Source: Primulina eburnea
Taxonomy: Eukaryota; Streptophyta; Magnoliopsida; Lamiales; Gesneriaceae
Length of the DNA: 64,000 bases
Direction of reading: 5' to 3'
Assembly: GCF_022965805.1 (NCBI RefSeq)
Contig: NC_133106.1
Coordinates: forward strand, 35,515,913-35,579,912
The position numbers and the translations under genes were made by a program. This document shows, piece after piece, positions 46,329-59,377 of the stretch; the stretch's first letter is position 1, and the number at the start of each line of letters is the position of its first letter. Under the pieces are notes generated by a model. The model did not search any database. It saw only the letters and a list, made by a program, of their open reading frames with translations, and was not told the DNA's origin.

Positions 46329-46955
46329 TGTTGGGAGGACAACCAAAGTTTCACATTGAAAGATTTAGAAAAAGATCATGAGTTAATAAATATGGAATGA
46401 TATCTCCATTGGTATGAGGCATTTTGGGTGCTTCCAAAAGCAAAATCATGAGGGTTAAAATCCAAAGTGGACAATATCATACCAGTGTGGAGATATTCGG
46501 ATTTCATTGGTCCTAACAAGGGGTATCAGAGTCATGGTCCAGATCTAGTCAGTGTGGGTAGAATCCTCGATACCTAAACGAAGGAAGTGAGGGCTCCCGG
46601 TAAAAATCCTTGATTAAACTCTCGGGGTGGTTTATGTTCCCAAGTATTCATGTAAGATGTGCGCTCCAACGCAGTGAAGTGGAGTAATCTCGATTGGAGG
46701 ACGAATAAGGCTTGAGAGGAGGCTCGGACCATGAGAATAATAGTAGAACTTCGTTTGAGGGGAGGATTGTTGGGATGCAACCAAAGTCCCACATTGAAAG
46801 ATCTAGAGAAAGATCATGTGTTAATAAAGATGAAATAATATCTCCATTGGTATGAGGCCTTTTGGGTGATTCCAAAAGCAAAACCATGAGGTTAAAACTC
46901 AAAGTGGACAATATCATACCAGTGTGGAGATATCCGGATTCCATTAGTCCTAATA
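46329..46955 (+). mobile_element. TRIM (terminal-repeat retrotransposon in miniature)
   Basis: Two direct LTRs, 46329-46518 (190 bp) and 46768-46955 (188 bp), both starting TGTTGGGA. The first ends CA and the second TA (mutated). Just inside the 5' LTR is GGGTATCAGAGTCATGG, resembling the primer-binding site complementary to initiator tRNA-Met (TGGTATCAGAG). A purine-rich tract TTGAGGGGAGGAT (46755-46767) precedes the 3' LTR. The internal region is only about 250 bp with no coding capacity. Perfect 5-bp duplication TTAAG (46324-46328 and 46956-46960). All hallmarks of a TRIM are present. The mobilising partner is unknown. Confidence 0.92.
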
Positions 46956-46960
46956 TTAAG

Positions 46961-47855
46961 GTATTATTATAATTTGCATTTATGTAAATTCTCTCTTTCG
47001 TATTTAATAGATAATGATGTGTGATGTTTAATATATATATCATTTTTTATTTTATTATAATTTGGTGAAATCAAATGTATAAATAAATAGTTGATTCCTC
47101 TCATATGTCACAAATAATATTATTAACAATATAAAAAATTGTCAGTATTATGTTCCCTTCACTTTTCGTATCAAAGAAATTCTCAAAATTCTGTAGCACT
47201 TTATTATCGAGAGAAATAATTTAGGAATTTTTAAAAAAAGGAAAACAAATTAATTTGAGATCTTACAAAATTCCCCTCCGCTTTGCCACAACTTCTGCCC
47301 AATAGGATGTTATTCTTGATTTTTGAGCCACTTGTCCCTTTGTCCAGTCTTGTGCGTATCTGATATTTTCCACACGAATAGTGTCTGGATGTTCAGTTCG
47401 CTTTGCATTGTGAAAGAGATGGAATGCAATTTATATGCAAATCCAAAGATGTAAAATAGTCCACTCGAGTTTGCCCTGGTCTATTGTTGTAAACACTCGA
47501 TAAATATCTTCACTTTATGCTCTGAAATAACCTGCGTGTATATAATACACACTCACGCTTGATCATCTCCTCCTATGCGTTTACAATCAATTTGGTCTCG
47601 TTTTTTCGGTGCATATGTCTGTGATTCATTCTCAAAGCCACCAAAGTATAAATCCAAGAGAATACAGGAATGTGAAGGCTACAACAGTAAAAGTCAAATT
47701 GATCCAATGCTCGGTTCTAAACCTAACATTTTTTAACATCTAAATACAAATAAGGTTATTTGAACTAAATGTTTATCAGAAAACTACACAAACAAGGGAA
47801 ACAAATAAACGAAGCCAAACAAGTCGCATGTTGTTAACTGCAGAGTGATCAAACT
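46961..47855. other. Intergenic
   Basis: No recognised gene. The right end is the probable 3'UTR of the minus-strand PHL7-like gene. Confidence 0.4.
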
Positions 47856-48014
47856 TTAATTGAGAAAAGTGAATTGATATGGCTGCTGGTACAATGTCTC
47901 AAGCCCGACTCCAGTGTCAAACCGGTAAATTGCTCGGCAGCTTTGGTGTAAGCTACAGCAGTTCTCATTCAAATTTTTTTCTCGGCATCTCACCAAGGCA
48001 TTCAACCGGTGAAG

Positions 48015-50290
48015 TCAACTGACAACACCGGAATCTGGAGTTTGAGGCTCGTGATGAGAAAATGATTCATCACGAGAAAGGATCTTGGCTGTACCGTGTT
48101 CTTTGGCAGGCTTGTCTGGAAATGGTGACTCACAAGTCGGACCAGGAGTAGTTGGGTCAGTTTTAGAATCTGATTCGGGGTAATTGTCCCCAGAGCCAGG
48201 TGCTTCCAATATAACACCACTGATGCGCTGTTGCTCTTCAATTATCTTCTTTAAGTACTTTCCTTGGGCTTCTATCCGCAGCTGCAGCTGTCGTTGCACC
48301 TGTAAAATTATTTGTTAATGTAAAGTGAGGATACGATTTTAACAACAATATGATGCAAGAAATCTAACTTAAATATCATGACAGTTCACCTTAACGGGAA
48401 ACAAAATACACAAAGTTGTGTAGGAGAATGTCATCTTAATCCTTTCTGAGGGTGAAAAAATAAATGTTGAAATAAGCAAGATATCTCATTTCATTTCAGG
48501 AATCTGGAAAGCACACTAGGCACTCGGACAAAATTGGTGACATGATTGAGTGGCAAATGACATATTTGAATAACTGAATACTGAAAATAACCTTTTTGGA
48601 ATGAATGATTGTTAAATGTCAGCCTGAATTGATTTATGCGTCTTCGAGCATAAATTTCTCAAGGTTTACTGAGTTTCTGTGTTGTTCAATACCAATGCAT
48701 TCCAGGAGTTAAAACAGAATACTTGTAATTTTATGCTGTATAGAAGGACCAAAAATGCATCACACTTGAGCAAAATCAGTTATACAACGGATCTCCCAGA
48801 TAGTTCAGCCCTGTATTACCTCTAATTGCTCCTGAAGCCGCTTTTGAACCTCCATCTGCAGCTTGAGTGCTTCAGTTATTTGCATCCCACTAGAAAAAAA
48901 CAAACACATTCTAGCTGGTATCAAATGGATCATTTAGTAAGACGATACCATATCCTCATTGGAAGAGAGAATCAGAAACAATACATTACACACAAACAAG
49001 CAAGACAGAAAAGGGGATATTACTCAAATAATTGCTCACTGATTTGGCCCAAGAAGTTGTAGAACAGTCATGCCCATCCATTAAATGATCCAGAGTATTG
49101 AAACAAAATGAGGGAGAAGATTCAACTTACGATGAACTATCCAAGCTGGATAGCACGTCCCCTTCTTTCTTTTCAAGATTTTTCCCTTAAAACATAAATA
49201 ATGAATATATATGTATGGGTGAGATGATTGGAAAGGAGATTTTACTGTAAAACCACCTCATCATTCAGTATGTGATAACTGACCAGATAAAAAAACAATA
49301 CAAGATGACAACATACCATCAGATGAAGAATCTGGAAGATATTTGGCAAGTCGATATTTCTGTTTGCAACAGCGAAATTAGCGGAAGATGCCTAGCACCA
49401 GGAAACACGGATAATACACTGAAGCGAGTTTCACAAAATGTATACCTGTAAGTGGCTTTTTACATGGTAAATTGTCAGACCTTGAACTCCCATAACTCTA
49501 AGAACACCTTTTGGAGTAGCACCTGAATCATCAAGGAAATTAAAAGTATACGGGACTTTTATTTTAATTACAAAGTGAATGATGATTGCAGCACATGTCA
49601 CTTTAAAAGGCACAAAAATAAAGCAATACTTGGATATAAATATTTATCCATTCAGAATTTTGCCCAACACTTGGCAAGAGTGTGAGGAGAACTGGGAAAC
49701 CAAGCAAAAGTAACTTCTTCAAACAACACATTGAGGGGAATATTGGCATGATATCTAAATGGATTGAGAACAACCAAAACCTAATGATGGATTTTTGCTT
49801 GCGCATAGGTCCAAAATAAGTTCCTTCCACTTTTCATTTAAGCAATGACTAACACCATTCTTCAATCTTTCGATTTTAACAAAGATGCACTGTATCTCTC
49901 CTGATGGACAATGACATAAAAACTGAAGAAGAACACATTCTCTTAACAAAAAACACAGCTCTCTTGTACATATATAAACCTTGGGGGGTGCGGGGTGGGG
50001 TGGCACATTCATGTTAGAAGATTGAAGATGAAAATAAGCGTTTGTGTTAGAAGATCGAAGATCGAAGATGAAAATAACTCACGGTCTGGACCACCAAGTT
50101 GGGCTACAGCGTCAACAAATCGATCATGAAGCTCGTGTGTCCAACGAAGCCGCTGCTTAGACGCAAGAGTTGCTTTGTTGGCTACGCTAATACAATCCAT
50201 TGCTCTGGAATCACAGTCTAATGATTGGCTTTGGACAATTGGAATATTGTGAACTAAGCTTGAGCTAGGAACACCTTTGTGTTGAAGCAT
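48015..50290 (-). CDS. PHL7: MYB-CC transcription factor, PHL7-like (C-terminus probably frameshifted)
   Basis: GARP-type MYB with coiled-coil, of the PHR1-like group that binds P1BS-type sites. Six coding exons on the minus strand: 50083-50290, 49446-49522, 49317-49359, 49131-49185, 48820-48889 and 48015-48299, giving 245 residues as read. The MYB-like domain is [36 protein letters not shown] and [20 protein letters not shown] (about 45-110). The coiled-coil with LHEQ-type motif is [20 protein letters not shown] and [19 protein letters not shown]. The last exon reads TPDSGVVS and stops. One base to the side, the sequence continues in homologous style ([18 protein letters not shown]) and, after a second shift at an A7 run, on to TAA at 47856-47858. 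With both ignored the length is about 298, close to the family's ~286. A 5'UTR intron probably runs from 51517 (donor TGG|GTATGG) to about 50306. Confidence 0.92.
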
Positions 50291-51800
50291 ATTTCATCGA
50301 TCTATGGCAGGCAGCAAATATCACAAACATCAATACTATCTGGCACAAAATTGCTAGAGTAAAGAAAATATTCATAATCCCTAATGATGTGGTAAAACAC
50401 TAAGCAATATAAGAACAAGCAGTGTAAGAGCACGAATCAAGACTCATTTGGTTATCGACTTTAAGCATTTTTCAAATCCATCAACTTCTTCCTTATTAGG
50501 GACAACTGACGATGGAGGGCACAGGACCGATAAACATTGTGCTAATCCACTTACTTCATTTCTTCCCCGTGACGGATGACCTAGTATGGGGCAGGGGAGG
50601 GCATCGGGCGTAAAAATGGGCACTAGATTTCCGCAATAACATATTACGAGTAGTTTGCTTATGATATCCTTCTAATCCATTTATTTAAATTTTCTTCTAC
50701 TCAAGGGTGTGGACCAATAGTGGGGGGCATAGGACAGTGCAGCAATGTTCACTAGATTCCCCTCGAGCGATAAATGAAGAAAGCGGTTATCATTCAATAT
50801 TAACCAATTAAACAAACTTGTGTTCTTGTAGTATTATTTCTCTACAGTTGTAAATACTATGTTCGACTTTAACTTGATAAGAAGTTACAGCTCTCACACT
50901 GCGATCATTGTTATGATGAAAAGGCAACTACTTATGCATGTATGAAGCAATGGCATACAATTAAATCTTCACAATCACAAAAACAATGATGGACCTTGAG
51001 AGAATCTAAGTGAAACCTAGGTGAAGTAAAAATTTCCAACAGGTTTATCGAACCTATACAGCACAAAGAAACCACTATATGAGGAAGAACAACTTGGGGG
51101 AAACTGCTCATCTGGTTCTAAACAGAAATAAATCCAACATCAAGAAATAGTGTGTGTGAACATCATTTGAGTTATTTCACGCCATAATAATGTGGCGCTC
51201 CTGCATAATATCAAATTAAGAAGAAAACCCAAAGTCCATGGAATGCAACGGTGAGCAAGTTCCGCTACATGTAAAAGGATAAAAAAAAAACAAAATTAAA
51301 CGTCATTATGAGAATTAGCCTCATATACAGCTTCATGTCTCCCATTTCAGATCTCGAGGCGATCAGAAGCTCCAACATGAAATGCCTAACTGAAATAGTT
51401 GACCAAACTCCAAAACCAAGAAAACATAGAGTTCATGAAAGCGATGGGTGAATGCAAATTCAAACGATAGGAAGAGTAACAAAAACAATATGCGAAATGT
51501 AAAGAAAACTTCCATACCCAGATCTCCTGATCCTCGGAACTTCGAAACGCTTTCAGGGACAACAGATTCGAGCTACACAACTGAATTCACAGCAATTTGC
51601 AACACAGATTCCTTCAGAAACACATCAAAGAAGAACGGTAACAGAACTAAACTTAATTACAGGCTAATTCAACCTTGTTTGGAGGGTACAGTAATATATC
51701 CAAACAATTGTATTGAGCTAGAAGCAGAGTGATTCAAGTCTTCGAAATTTGGGATTAAAAGTTGTTTCAAAATTTATATGAGGGAGTTGTAGCGGTGACC
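50291..51800 (-). other. Leader region and 5'UTR intron of the PHL7-like gene
   Basis: Non-coding leader exon inferred from 51518 to about 51800 and an intron down to about 50306 (acceptor TGCCATAG). Contains GGGGTGCGGGGTGGGG-like and other non-coding sequence. No separate gene was seen. Confidence 0.5.
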
Positions 51801-52587
51801 GAATCTTTTACCTGCTATACTACAATATAATATAATGATGATGATGTTTCAAATTATTTATAAATTAAATCAACGGTTAAGATTGTACTTTGAGTTATGA
51901 TGAATTTACCGTATCACCCTCGAAATGGCATACTATAAATTTAACTATTTAAGGTAAAATATATAGATATTATAAAGATAATAAAATTACTAGCATACAT
52001 GTATATCAATCGTATAAGTTATAATGTCTCCGGGTTGGATTGTGTGTGGAGATGATGAATTTGATCTCTATGGATTTAAATAAATTATTGTTTAGATAAC
52101 TTAGATATCGATCGAAAAAATTCTTACTTATTTACGTTATAATTATACTAATCACAGTAAATTTGAAATCTTTAAAATATTGGGGCGTTTGAAATCTATT
52201 GTGATTGTATAAATTATAATTTAAATAAGTAGAAGGTGAATTTGAACTTCCTTAATTTAATTTATTCAACATAATAAAAATAAACTGACTCCATACAAAT
52301 GCAATCTAAATAAATTGTACAAGTTTATCCTTATCACCTTTTTGATCTCTATTACTTTTCATACCAAATAAAATTATTGTATAGGTTCAAGTCTTATATA
52401 CCTTAAATCAACGAAATGAGTCATACGAGGCATATTTGTGACTTCAGTGTTTACTGGCAAAAATAAACAAATGATATTCGATGTCATCAGAGAAAAAATG
52501 TGGCTAAAATTACAGTTGCGTAAGAATAAGATTATTTCTGCAGGAAGACGTTACCATGAGTATATTTTTATTAGCAATGGTCTTTTG
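51801..52587. other. AT-rich intergenic DNA
   Basis: No gene or bounded repeat recognised. Confidence 0.4.
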
Positions 52588-52767
52588 ACAAAAATATGTG
52601 TGAGACGGTCTCACGGGTAGTATTTTGTGAGACGAATATCTATTTAGGTCATCCATGAAAAATTATTTTTTTTTTATGCTAAGAGTATCACTTTTGTGAA
52701 TATCGATAGGATTGACCCGTCTCACATATAAAAATTCGTGAAACCGTCTCACAAGAGACCTACTCAT
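52588..52767. mobile_element. Mutator-like MITE, copy 7
   Basis: 180 bp in opposite orientation to copy 6, with GTGAGACGGTCTCACGGG at the left and CACAAGAGACCTACTC at the right. The flanking 9 bp are GGTCTTTTG and TGTCTTTTG (8 of 9 identical). Confidence 0.85.
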
Positions 52768-55713
52768 TGTCTTTTGTCATGACAACGGTCCATGATTGTA
52801 AACTTTTGTTGATCAGCTACTAGGGATGAAAAGTATTCATTGGAGTAGGTGGAGTATTTTTTGTGCCGGCCAAAGGCTCAAGGTGGAATGAGATTTTGTG
52901 AATTTATCTAATTCAATCAATTTTTAATAGAAAACAAGCATGACGATTACTCACTGATCCCAATTCGTTGGCAAACAAAATATATAAACATAAATTTTCT
53001 CTTTGAGTAATTTTCTACAAGCAAAAGGTTGTAACAACTCATGCAATGTCTAGAGGAGTTTGCTTTGATCAGGAAGAGATTTATTAGCTTAAGGAATACA
53101 TTGGAGAATTCGGAGTGATACGAGGGTTTTATGATATGTGATCTACTGCATAAATCTGGTGAATGGGATTGGAGAAAAGTGAATAATATTTTATGGGAAG
53201 TAGACTGTACGTGGAGGCCGTGAACCATATTCAAGTGGGATTATGGGTAAGAAAATTGATTCGGCGCTATATACCTAAAGTTGCGTGCATTGTACGCTCA
53301 GGAAATCATCTTGCAATGCATATGAATGAATCAGAGAGCAATGAATCGACTTGTGAGTTCACTACATGACTTCGAAAGTACTCGTGGAATCTAAGTCTGC
53401 CAAATTAAATAAAAATTCATGCCGATGTGTAGCAATCTCATCCATAAAAGAGAGACAGTCGATGTGAAATTCTCAAGATGTAACTCTTATCTTGAAGATA
53501 TCGACTGACACTTTCTGTATTGTTGCTTTGCTCGGAAAGTTTGGAGAATGTCAGAATTATGGCCACGATTTATTGGCTTTCAAATATGAGGGTTTTAATT
53601 GGGGGACTTATTTCACTAGATAATTGATAATGATCATGGAAATGACTTTGAAACTTTTATGTTATTTGTTGGAGTTAATCGGTTGAACGAAATCAAATGG
53701 TTTTCAGATAAAGTTTAAAGATTGGGAGATACTTTCCCAGAGGACACAGCTACTATCAATCTTACCACACTTGTAGTTAGTACACCCAGTTCACACCCTA
53801 GCAATCACACCACTGGATCGAGAGTCTTTAACTGATGTGACGCAACAGATAAATCATGCCACTTTGGGGGGGATTGTTGACACCAGGCCATATGATATTT
53901 CAAGGAATGAATCATTCAGGAGTCAATATATCTCTCTATATGAAATGATGCGATGAGCAAAGGTTTAAGAGGACATCACTCGGGGGTCCGAACACTGTTC
54001 AAGACATAGTTGAACAGACTCCGTTCTGCAGGATATGCTTAGGCAAAATTGAACAAAGAGCAAAGCAGTGACAATAATCGACATAGTTTACGAATTGATC
54101 GTTGTTATCGCAACTTGTTGATGAATATTTAACGAATAATGGTTTATTCTTTAAAAAATGATTATATGTAAACGTATCTTGTGATGCTTAATGTCTATTA
54201 AATACACAAACAATTTATGAGATGAAATCTCTTATTTGAGTAATTCATGAAAAATTATTACTTTTTATGTCAAAAATATTACTTATTATTATAAATAATT
54301 ATTTCAATTTATTTATTTATTTAATGTAACTTATGTGATCCATCTATCTGAGTTATCTCTTTCTCTTTTATGTAACATTGTCCTTAATTGATATTTATAT
54401 TATTTTATTAGAGAGATGATTAAATTTATAAGATTTGAGACGGTCTGTAAAACGAGTTTATCTTGTCCATACTTACATTGAAAGAAAATATTTCAGTTAT
54501 AAAAATAATATTTTTTTTACGTGTCGAATCGAATCGAATAATAAATCTGTCTCACAAAATTAACAAATGAAATGCTTTTATATAATTTTTTAGAAACAGT
54601 AAATAGTCCACTATTACATCTTAAATATCATGTGTTTATGAAGAAGTATTTATAATTAAAAATTATTTATTAAAAGAGCTTCATGGGACTGGTGTCCGTG
54701 GACCAATCGTGTGTCCCGTAGAAGTTGAACCAGCCGATTATTACCACTATTGTTTTGGACAGTTGTCATATTTTTCCCGAATACAATGAGAGCTTCGAGC
54801 GGTCAGCTGGCTGCCCGCTGCCCGACTGGTGCCAAAATGGATAGAAGATGACAACTGATTGGACATTGACCGGCCTCAGAATCTTCTCCAGTATATTCCC
54901 GCAGGTGCCCGTTGTAAGCATGAGACAGGTTTATTTTGGACCTTGTGGAACACCACTTTGTTTTTTTTAATCTTTGTTGCAATGGTCACATTGTGGAAAT
55001 CAAACAATGTAATTTGTTTTACATGTTTCTTTCACATTGGACTAGATTGATATTTTCCATCGCACATACTGATGGCGGGGCTATGCGGGCTTCTATTTTT
55101 TGAAAAAAATTATTGGTAAATTTTGTATAATTTTAAAATAATATGATATTAGCTCGAGTATATCAATTTAAAATATTAAAAAATTCTAGAGTTTAAAATT
55201 TTAACCCGGATGGAACCATATTTCTGACTCCGCCTCTGGTCGTGAAGATATCACACAAACTAATTAGTTCAAAATCAACAAGACTCCTTACACTCACTGA
55301 GTAAAAGGGTCATCAAAGGGTATTTTGGCTCTTCAAAATCACAAGTTTCAACTTGTTAAATTATATTATTTTTAATTATAGAATTATATGTATCCGTGTT
55401 TATAAATTTTTTTAGCTGGAAGAATGATCATCGAAGTAGTCGATTATGACAAGTACACAGTTTTATGTGATTCATGATAGAAAATTTTGAAGTATTTGTA
55501 CATATTTCGCCAAAATGTAAAAAAAAAAAAACTTTCAAAACAAAAAAGTGTCGTGTTGCTCTTAATTACAGCTGAATAAAAATCGAAACTTCAGTCAAAT
55601 TCATGTAAACAAAGACAGCTAGCATCGATGTCCATTAACCTTTTATGGCAGTAACATCTTTTATTTATTTATTTATTTGTTATTTATGACAATAAAATAC
55701 ATATTTGGTACTC
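52768..55713. other. Gene-poor region with possible retroelement debris
   Basis: No protein recognised in six frames by eye. At 53863-53877 a purine tract TTTGGGGGGGAT directly precedes TGTTGACACC, which looks like a polypurine tract next to an LTR start, but no matching second LTR was found. Around 54213-54320 and 54430-54560 there are weak, degraded matches to the Mutator-like MITE. A CTCCGCCTCTGG end at 55230-55240 resembles one terminus of a hAT-like MITE, without a partner. Confidence 0.35.
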
Positions 55714-56190
55714 GGGCGTTTGGTAGGGGTGATTAGGTGGGTTTATTTTTTTTAACCCATCTAATCACATGTTTGGTACGGGTGATTATTTAACCAAGTC
55801 TATCCCTTCTATGAACGATTAGGTTATATTAGGTATGTTAAAATAATACTTCCTCACTCCTAGGATTATCTATCCAACTCTCAATCCTCCCTATTTTCCA
55901 ATTTTACCCTTCTCGTATATTCAAACTCACCACCACTTCTCGCCACTACCACCGCCACCGACCACCGACCGCCGCCGCCACCGCCGGCTGTATCCGTCGC
56001 CGTCAGAGTGGAAGAAGAAAAATAAAGAAGAAAGGGCAATTTTGTCCTTTTATCAAAAAATTCAAAATTATCCTACACTTAAAAATCATATCAAACATAA
56101 CACCATATATTACATTCCTACCACAATCATTTTCTTTATCATTTACTTACTAATCATTAGTTTATTTTATCTTCCAAACCAAACGTAGCC
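55714..56190. mobile_element. PIF/Harbinger-like MITE, copy 2
   Basis: Inverted relative of the elements at 8546 and 57901. The right end (inverted: GGCTACGTTTGGTTTGG...AAACTAATGATTAGTAAG) and the left end (GGGCGTTTGGTAGGGGTGATTAGG) match the family. GC-rich CCACCGCC core at 55930-55995. The exact left boundary and target duplication are unclear. Confidence 0.75.
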
Positions 56191-56907
56191 TCATAGATTA
56201 ACGATATAATCAATGAACCACTCTACCACAAATTCCTCCAAAAAAAAATGTTGGTAAAATACTTGAATCCGTTCATCACTAGTCTATTCTATCAAATTAA
56301 AAACACTTAAAAGGCAATAGCAGGCTTTATTGGTTATTAACTTTTTATTTTATAAATACAAAATAGACGATAAAAACTCGATGTATGTTTCTTAAATGAA
56401 TGAATTTATATTTATTTTATAAATCTTAAATGGATGAATTTATATTTATTTTATCTATTTATAATAAAATGTTAGGTGCATACATTTTTTTGACATGTCA
56501 TTTAATTCGACACACACTTGTCTCACGTACCATCACCACCATGCCCCGCAAAGCACGTCTAAAAATTCATTATAATTATACAAAATGGATATATGCTGAC
56601 ACGTGCAGAAGGAATCTCCAACAATTTTTTGATGCTACGAAATTTTTAGTTTAATACTCCGTTTCAATGTGTTTTCTTTGTTTCTTAATTTATAAACTTT
56701 GATTTGTTATATATTTAATGATATCAAAGGAACAAAATAAAATTATATATTTTACTATCAATTATTAGTTGAAACAACATGATGAGGGTTGGAATCCTCT
56801 AATTTTTGAGTGTGTTGGTTAAATCTCGAGTCAATGAAGTAGATTGCAAATCACTCTCGTTAGATAAATCATATTAGACAAACTATGTGCAATATATTAG
56901 TCCGAGA

Positions 56908-57012
56908 GCAAAAAACTTGTGTGAGACGGTCTCACGGGTCGTATTTGTGAGACGGATCTCTTATTTGGAACATCCATGAACAAGTATTACTTTTTATGCT
57001 AAGAGTATTACT
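56908..57012. mobile_element. Mutator-like MITE, copy 8, truncated
   Basis: Left half only: GTGAGACGGTCTCACGGGTCG through GCTAAGAGTATTAC, then unrelated sequence. The right end is lost. Confidence 0.8.
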
Positions 57013-57190
57013 CTAGCCAGAGATAAGGGTTAGAAGGGAAAATCTAATTCATAACTAAAAGTCAAGCGTGTACAATTTTACCGACTCGAACACCATTTGA
57101 AGATATTTTACCTCTTATTGATTGTTAAAATTTTTTATTTCATATATTATGTATATAAATAATAATAATAATAAATTCTCAACCTTGTGT

Positions 57191-57193
57191 ATT

Positions 57194-57228
<35 letters not shown>

Positions 57229-57232
57229 TTTT
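57191..57232 (+). repeat. (TTTA)n microsatellite
   Basis: About ten TTTA units in a row. A short (AAT)n lies just upstream at about 57158-57174. Confidence 0.9.
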
Positions 57233-57900
57233 ATAATTATTTATTCACACGCAAAGCTTGCGGCAATACCTAGTACATAGAACACATCCGACCTAGATTT
57301 CCAAAAAAACACCAATCTGCTTGGATTTAGATTAATTAATGCTATTACTGGGCTGGATCTGACGAGGCCCAAAAAATGGACATCTCAGCCCATTTAAAAT
57401 TTAATCAAGTTTAAAATTGTATTCATAGGCCCAAAATAATAAGGTTTTATAAATAAATAGAAGTGAACGCAAACTTATTTTCGATCGGTTATGTCACAAG
57501 AAATAATTAATCGATTGGTTGTGTTACGAAAACCGCAAAATTATAATTCATACCCGAAGTAGTTAAGAAAAACTATATAATATATCGATTAAATAAATTT
57601 ATTTCGTATTTTTGTGGCCAAAAAGATAAGATGAATACTATTTAAATGATTATTTAGAATATTTTAGCTCTATAATTTATCAAGTTACAAATATTTTAAA
57701 TAATTTTTATTATTAACTATTGTTTTTTTGTCTACATTTTGTATATATGTAGTTGAAAATAACTCCTTCAGTAAAAAGTTGATCACATAGATATTATATT
57801 TTTAAAATTCGAATCAAATCTAAAATATTATTATATAACCAGATTTATAACACAATCAGTCATGTAACATTATAATAGATATAGTGTCATATAAATTCTA

Positions 57901-58440
57901 TCTGCTTTGATTTGAAGGATAGGATAAACTAATGATTAGTATGTAAATGATAAAGAAATGATTGTGGTTTGATTGTAATATATGGTGTAAAATATATGGT
58001 GTGTTGGTAAGATTTTACGTGTAGGATAATTTTGAATTTTTTGATGAAAGACAAAATGCCCTTTCCCCTTCTCGGCGCCGGCGGCCGAAAATGGTCGGTC
58101 GGAAGGAAACGGCCAGCGCCGGCCGGAAAGGAAATTTCTGTCGGCGGTCGGCGGCGCCGGTGGTCGGACGGCGTCGTGGGTGGCGCGGGCGGTCGGCGGT
58201 TGTGGCGGGGAAAGTGGTGGTGAGTTTGAATTTAGGAAGAAGGGTAAAATTGGAAAAATAGGATGGATTAAGAGTAGGATAAATAATCCTAGAGGGTGAG
58301 GAGGTATTATTTTAACATACCTAATATAACCTAATCATTTATAGGAGGATTGACTTGGTTAAATAATCATCCGTAACAACAACCGGATAAAGTTGGGATA
58401 AAATAATCTATCCCACTTTATCATTCAAACCAAACGGACC
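57901..58440. mobile_element. PIF/Harbinger-like MITE, copy 3
   Basis: 540 bp, same orientation as copy 1. Left end TCTGCTTTGATTTGAAGGAT, right end (inverted) GGTCCGTTTGGTTTGAATG, flanked by CTA at 57898-57900 and 58441-58443. The interior is GC-rich with GGCGGTCGG/GGCCGG motifs (58065-58220). The 63-residue frame at 58032 is a composition artefact. It lacks the GCGACGG array of copy 1. Confidence 0.82.
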
Positions 58441-58443
58441 CTA

Positions 58444-59021
58444 AGTAAATAGCAATGCCCTATTAATAACGTGATATTAAAACTGTACACGAGTACAGAT
58501 ATTGTGTGTATTTTTTGTTCACATGATTTATATTATAATTTGATGGTTATACGACCAATTATTGTTGGGTTAATAAAATCAATTTGAGTTTAGTTGCTAT
58601 GATGTCCAAGATATGGTTATGCTTGCAGAATTCTAAGCCCATTAGACGCTTTTAAAATCTATAAATAGAGGAATTGTCCGGACAATCAAGTGTATGCTAT
58701 CATTTTATAAATTTCTTTAGTTTCTGAGTTTTCTTTAAACTGCTCACTGACTTGTGCGTCAGAATGTCTACGGGTTCCCGACGTCCACTTAACGAGTGTT
58801 CGTAACGCATGTGACGCCACACAAATTAACTGTATATTGTCTATGTGGATCCATTTACCAGTCAGGTGAGCTCATTACCGGCCAAATAAACCTGTTTACT
58901 AATTAGTAAGATCTTGCGTCCGCAGTCTACGTGACTCATAATATCTATCTATATTTATTTACTATATTACAATGAGTTATGCTAGATGTACATTTAAAGT
59001 TACACTAAGAAGGTTTGGTCA
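58444..59021. other. Intergenic
   Basis: No gene or bounded repeat recognised. Confidence 0.4.
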
Positions 59022-59059
59022 CTGCCCCCACACCCGATCAACGGTCCAGATCATTTCAT

Positions 59060-59098
<39 letters not shown>

Positions 59099-59176
59099 AT
59101 TTAAAAAAAAAAAAAACCAAGGGCCAGAAAAATTCTGGCCCTTGGATCTGCCCCTGCAGGCACTCGAATTTTCCCA
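59022..59176. repeat. Foldback-rich repeat with a run of 38 G residues
   Basis: Inverted relative of 40656-40805, sharing CACTGCCCCCACACCC and the GGGCCAGAA...TTCTGGCCC hairpin. At 59060-59097 it contains 38 consecutive G, followed by an A-rich run. The corresponding place in the other copy is an ordinary T/A-rich stretch. Confidence 0.8.
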
Positions 59177-59377
59177 TTAAGAACGATAATTTTCTTTTTG
59201 AAGGGTAATAGTCTAATAGATAACTAAAAAATATAATTGAATTTAAAGGTAAATGTAACCTAAAGTATACACCTATACTTTTCCATATTGCAATTAGCCG
59301 CCCATCACCTTAAAATAATCGTTTGAGGTCATGATAAAACATTGGACTTGCCTACAATACCATATAATGCAATATAG

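Noticed and set aside
52947..53234. 95-residue minus-strand frame
   Set aside because: No recognisable motif. Lies in decayed repeat-rich DNA.
58032..58223. Gly/Arg-rich 63-residue frame
   Set aside because: Lies in the GC-rich core of a MITE and is a composition artefact.
58972..59208. Frame with a poly-Gly run
   Set aside because: Caused by the G38 homopolymer, not coding.
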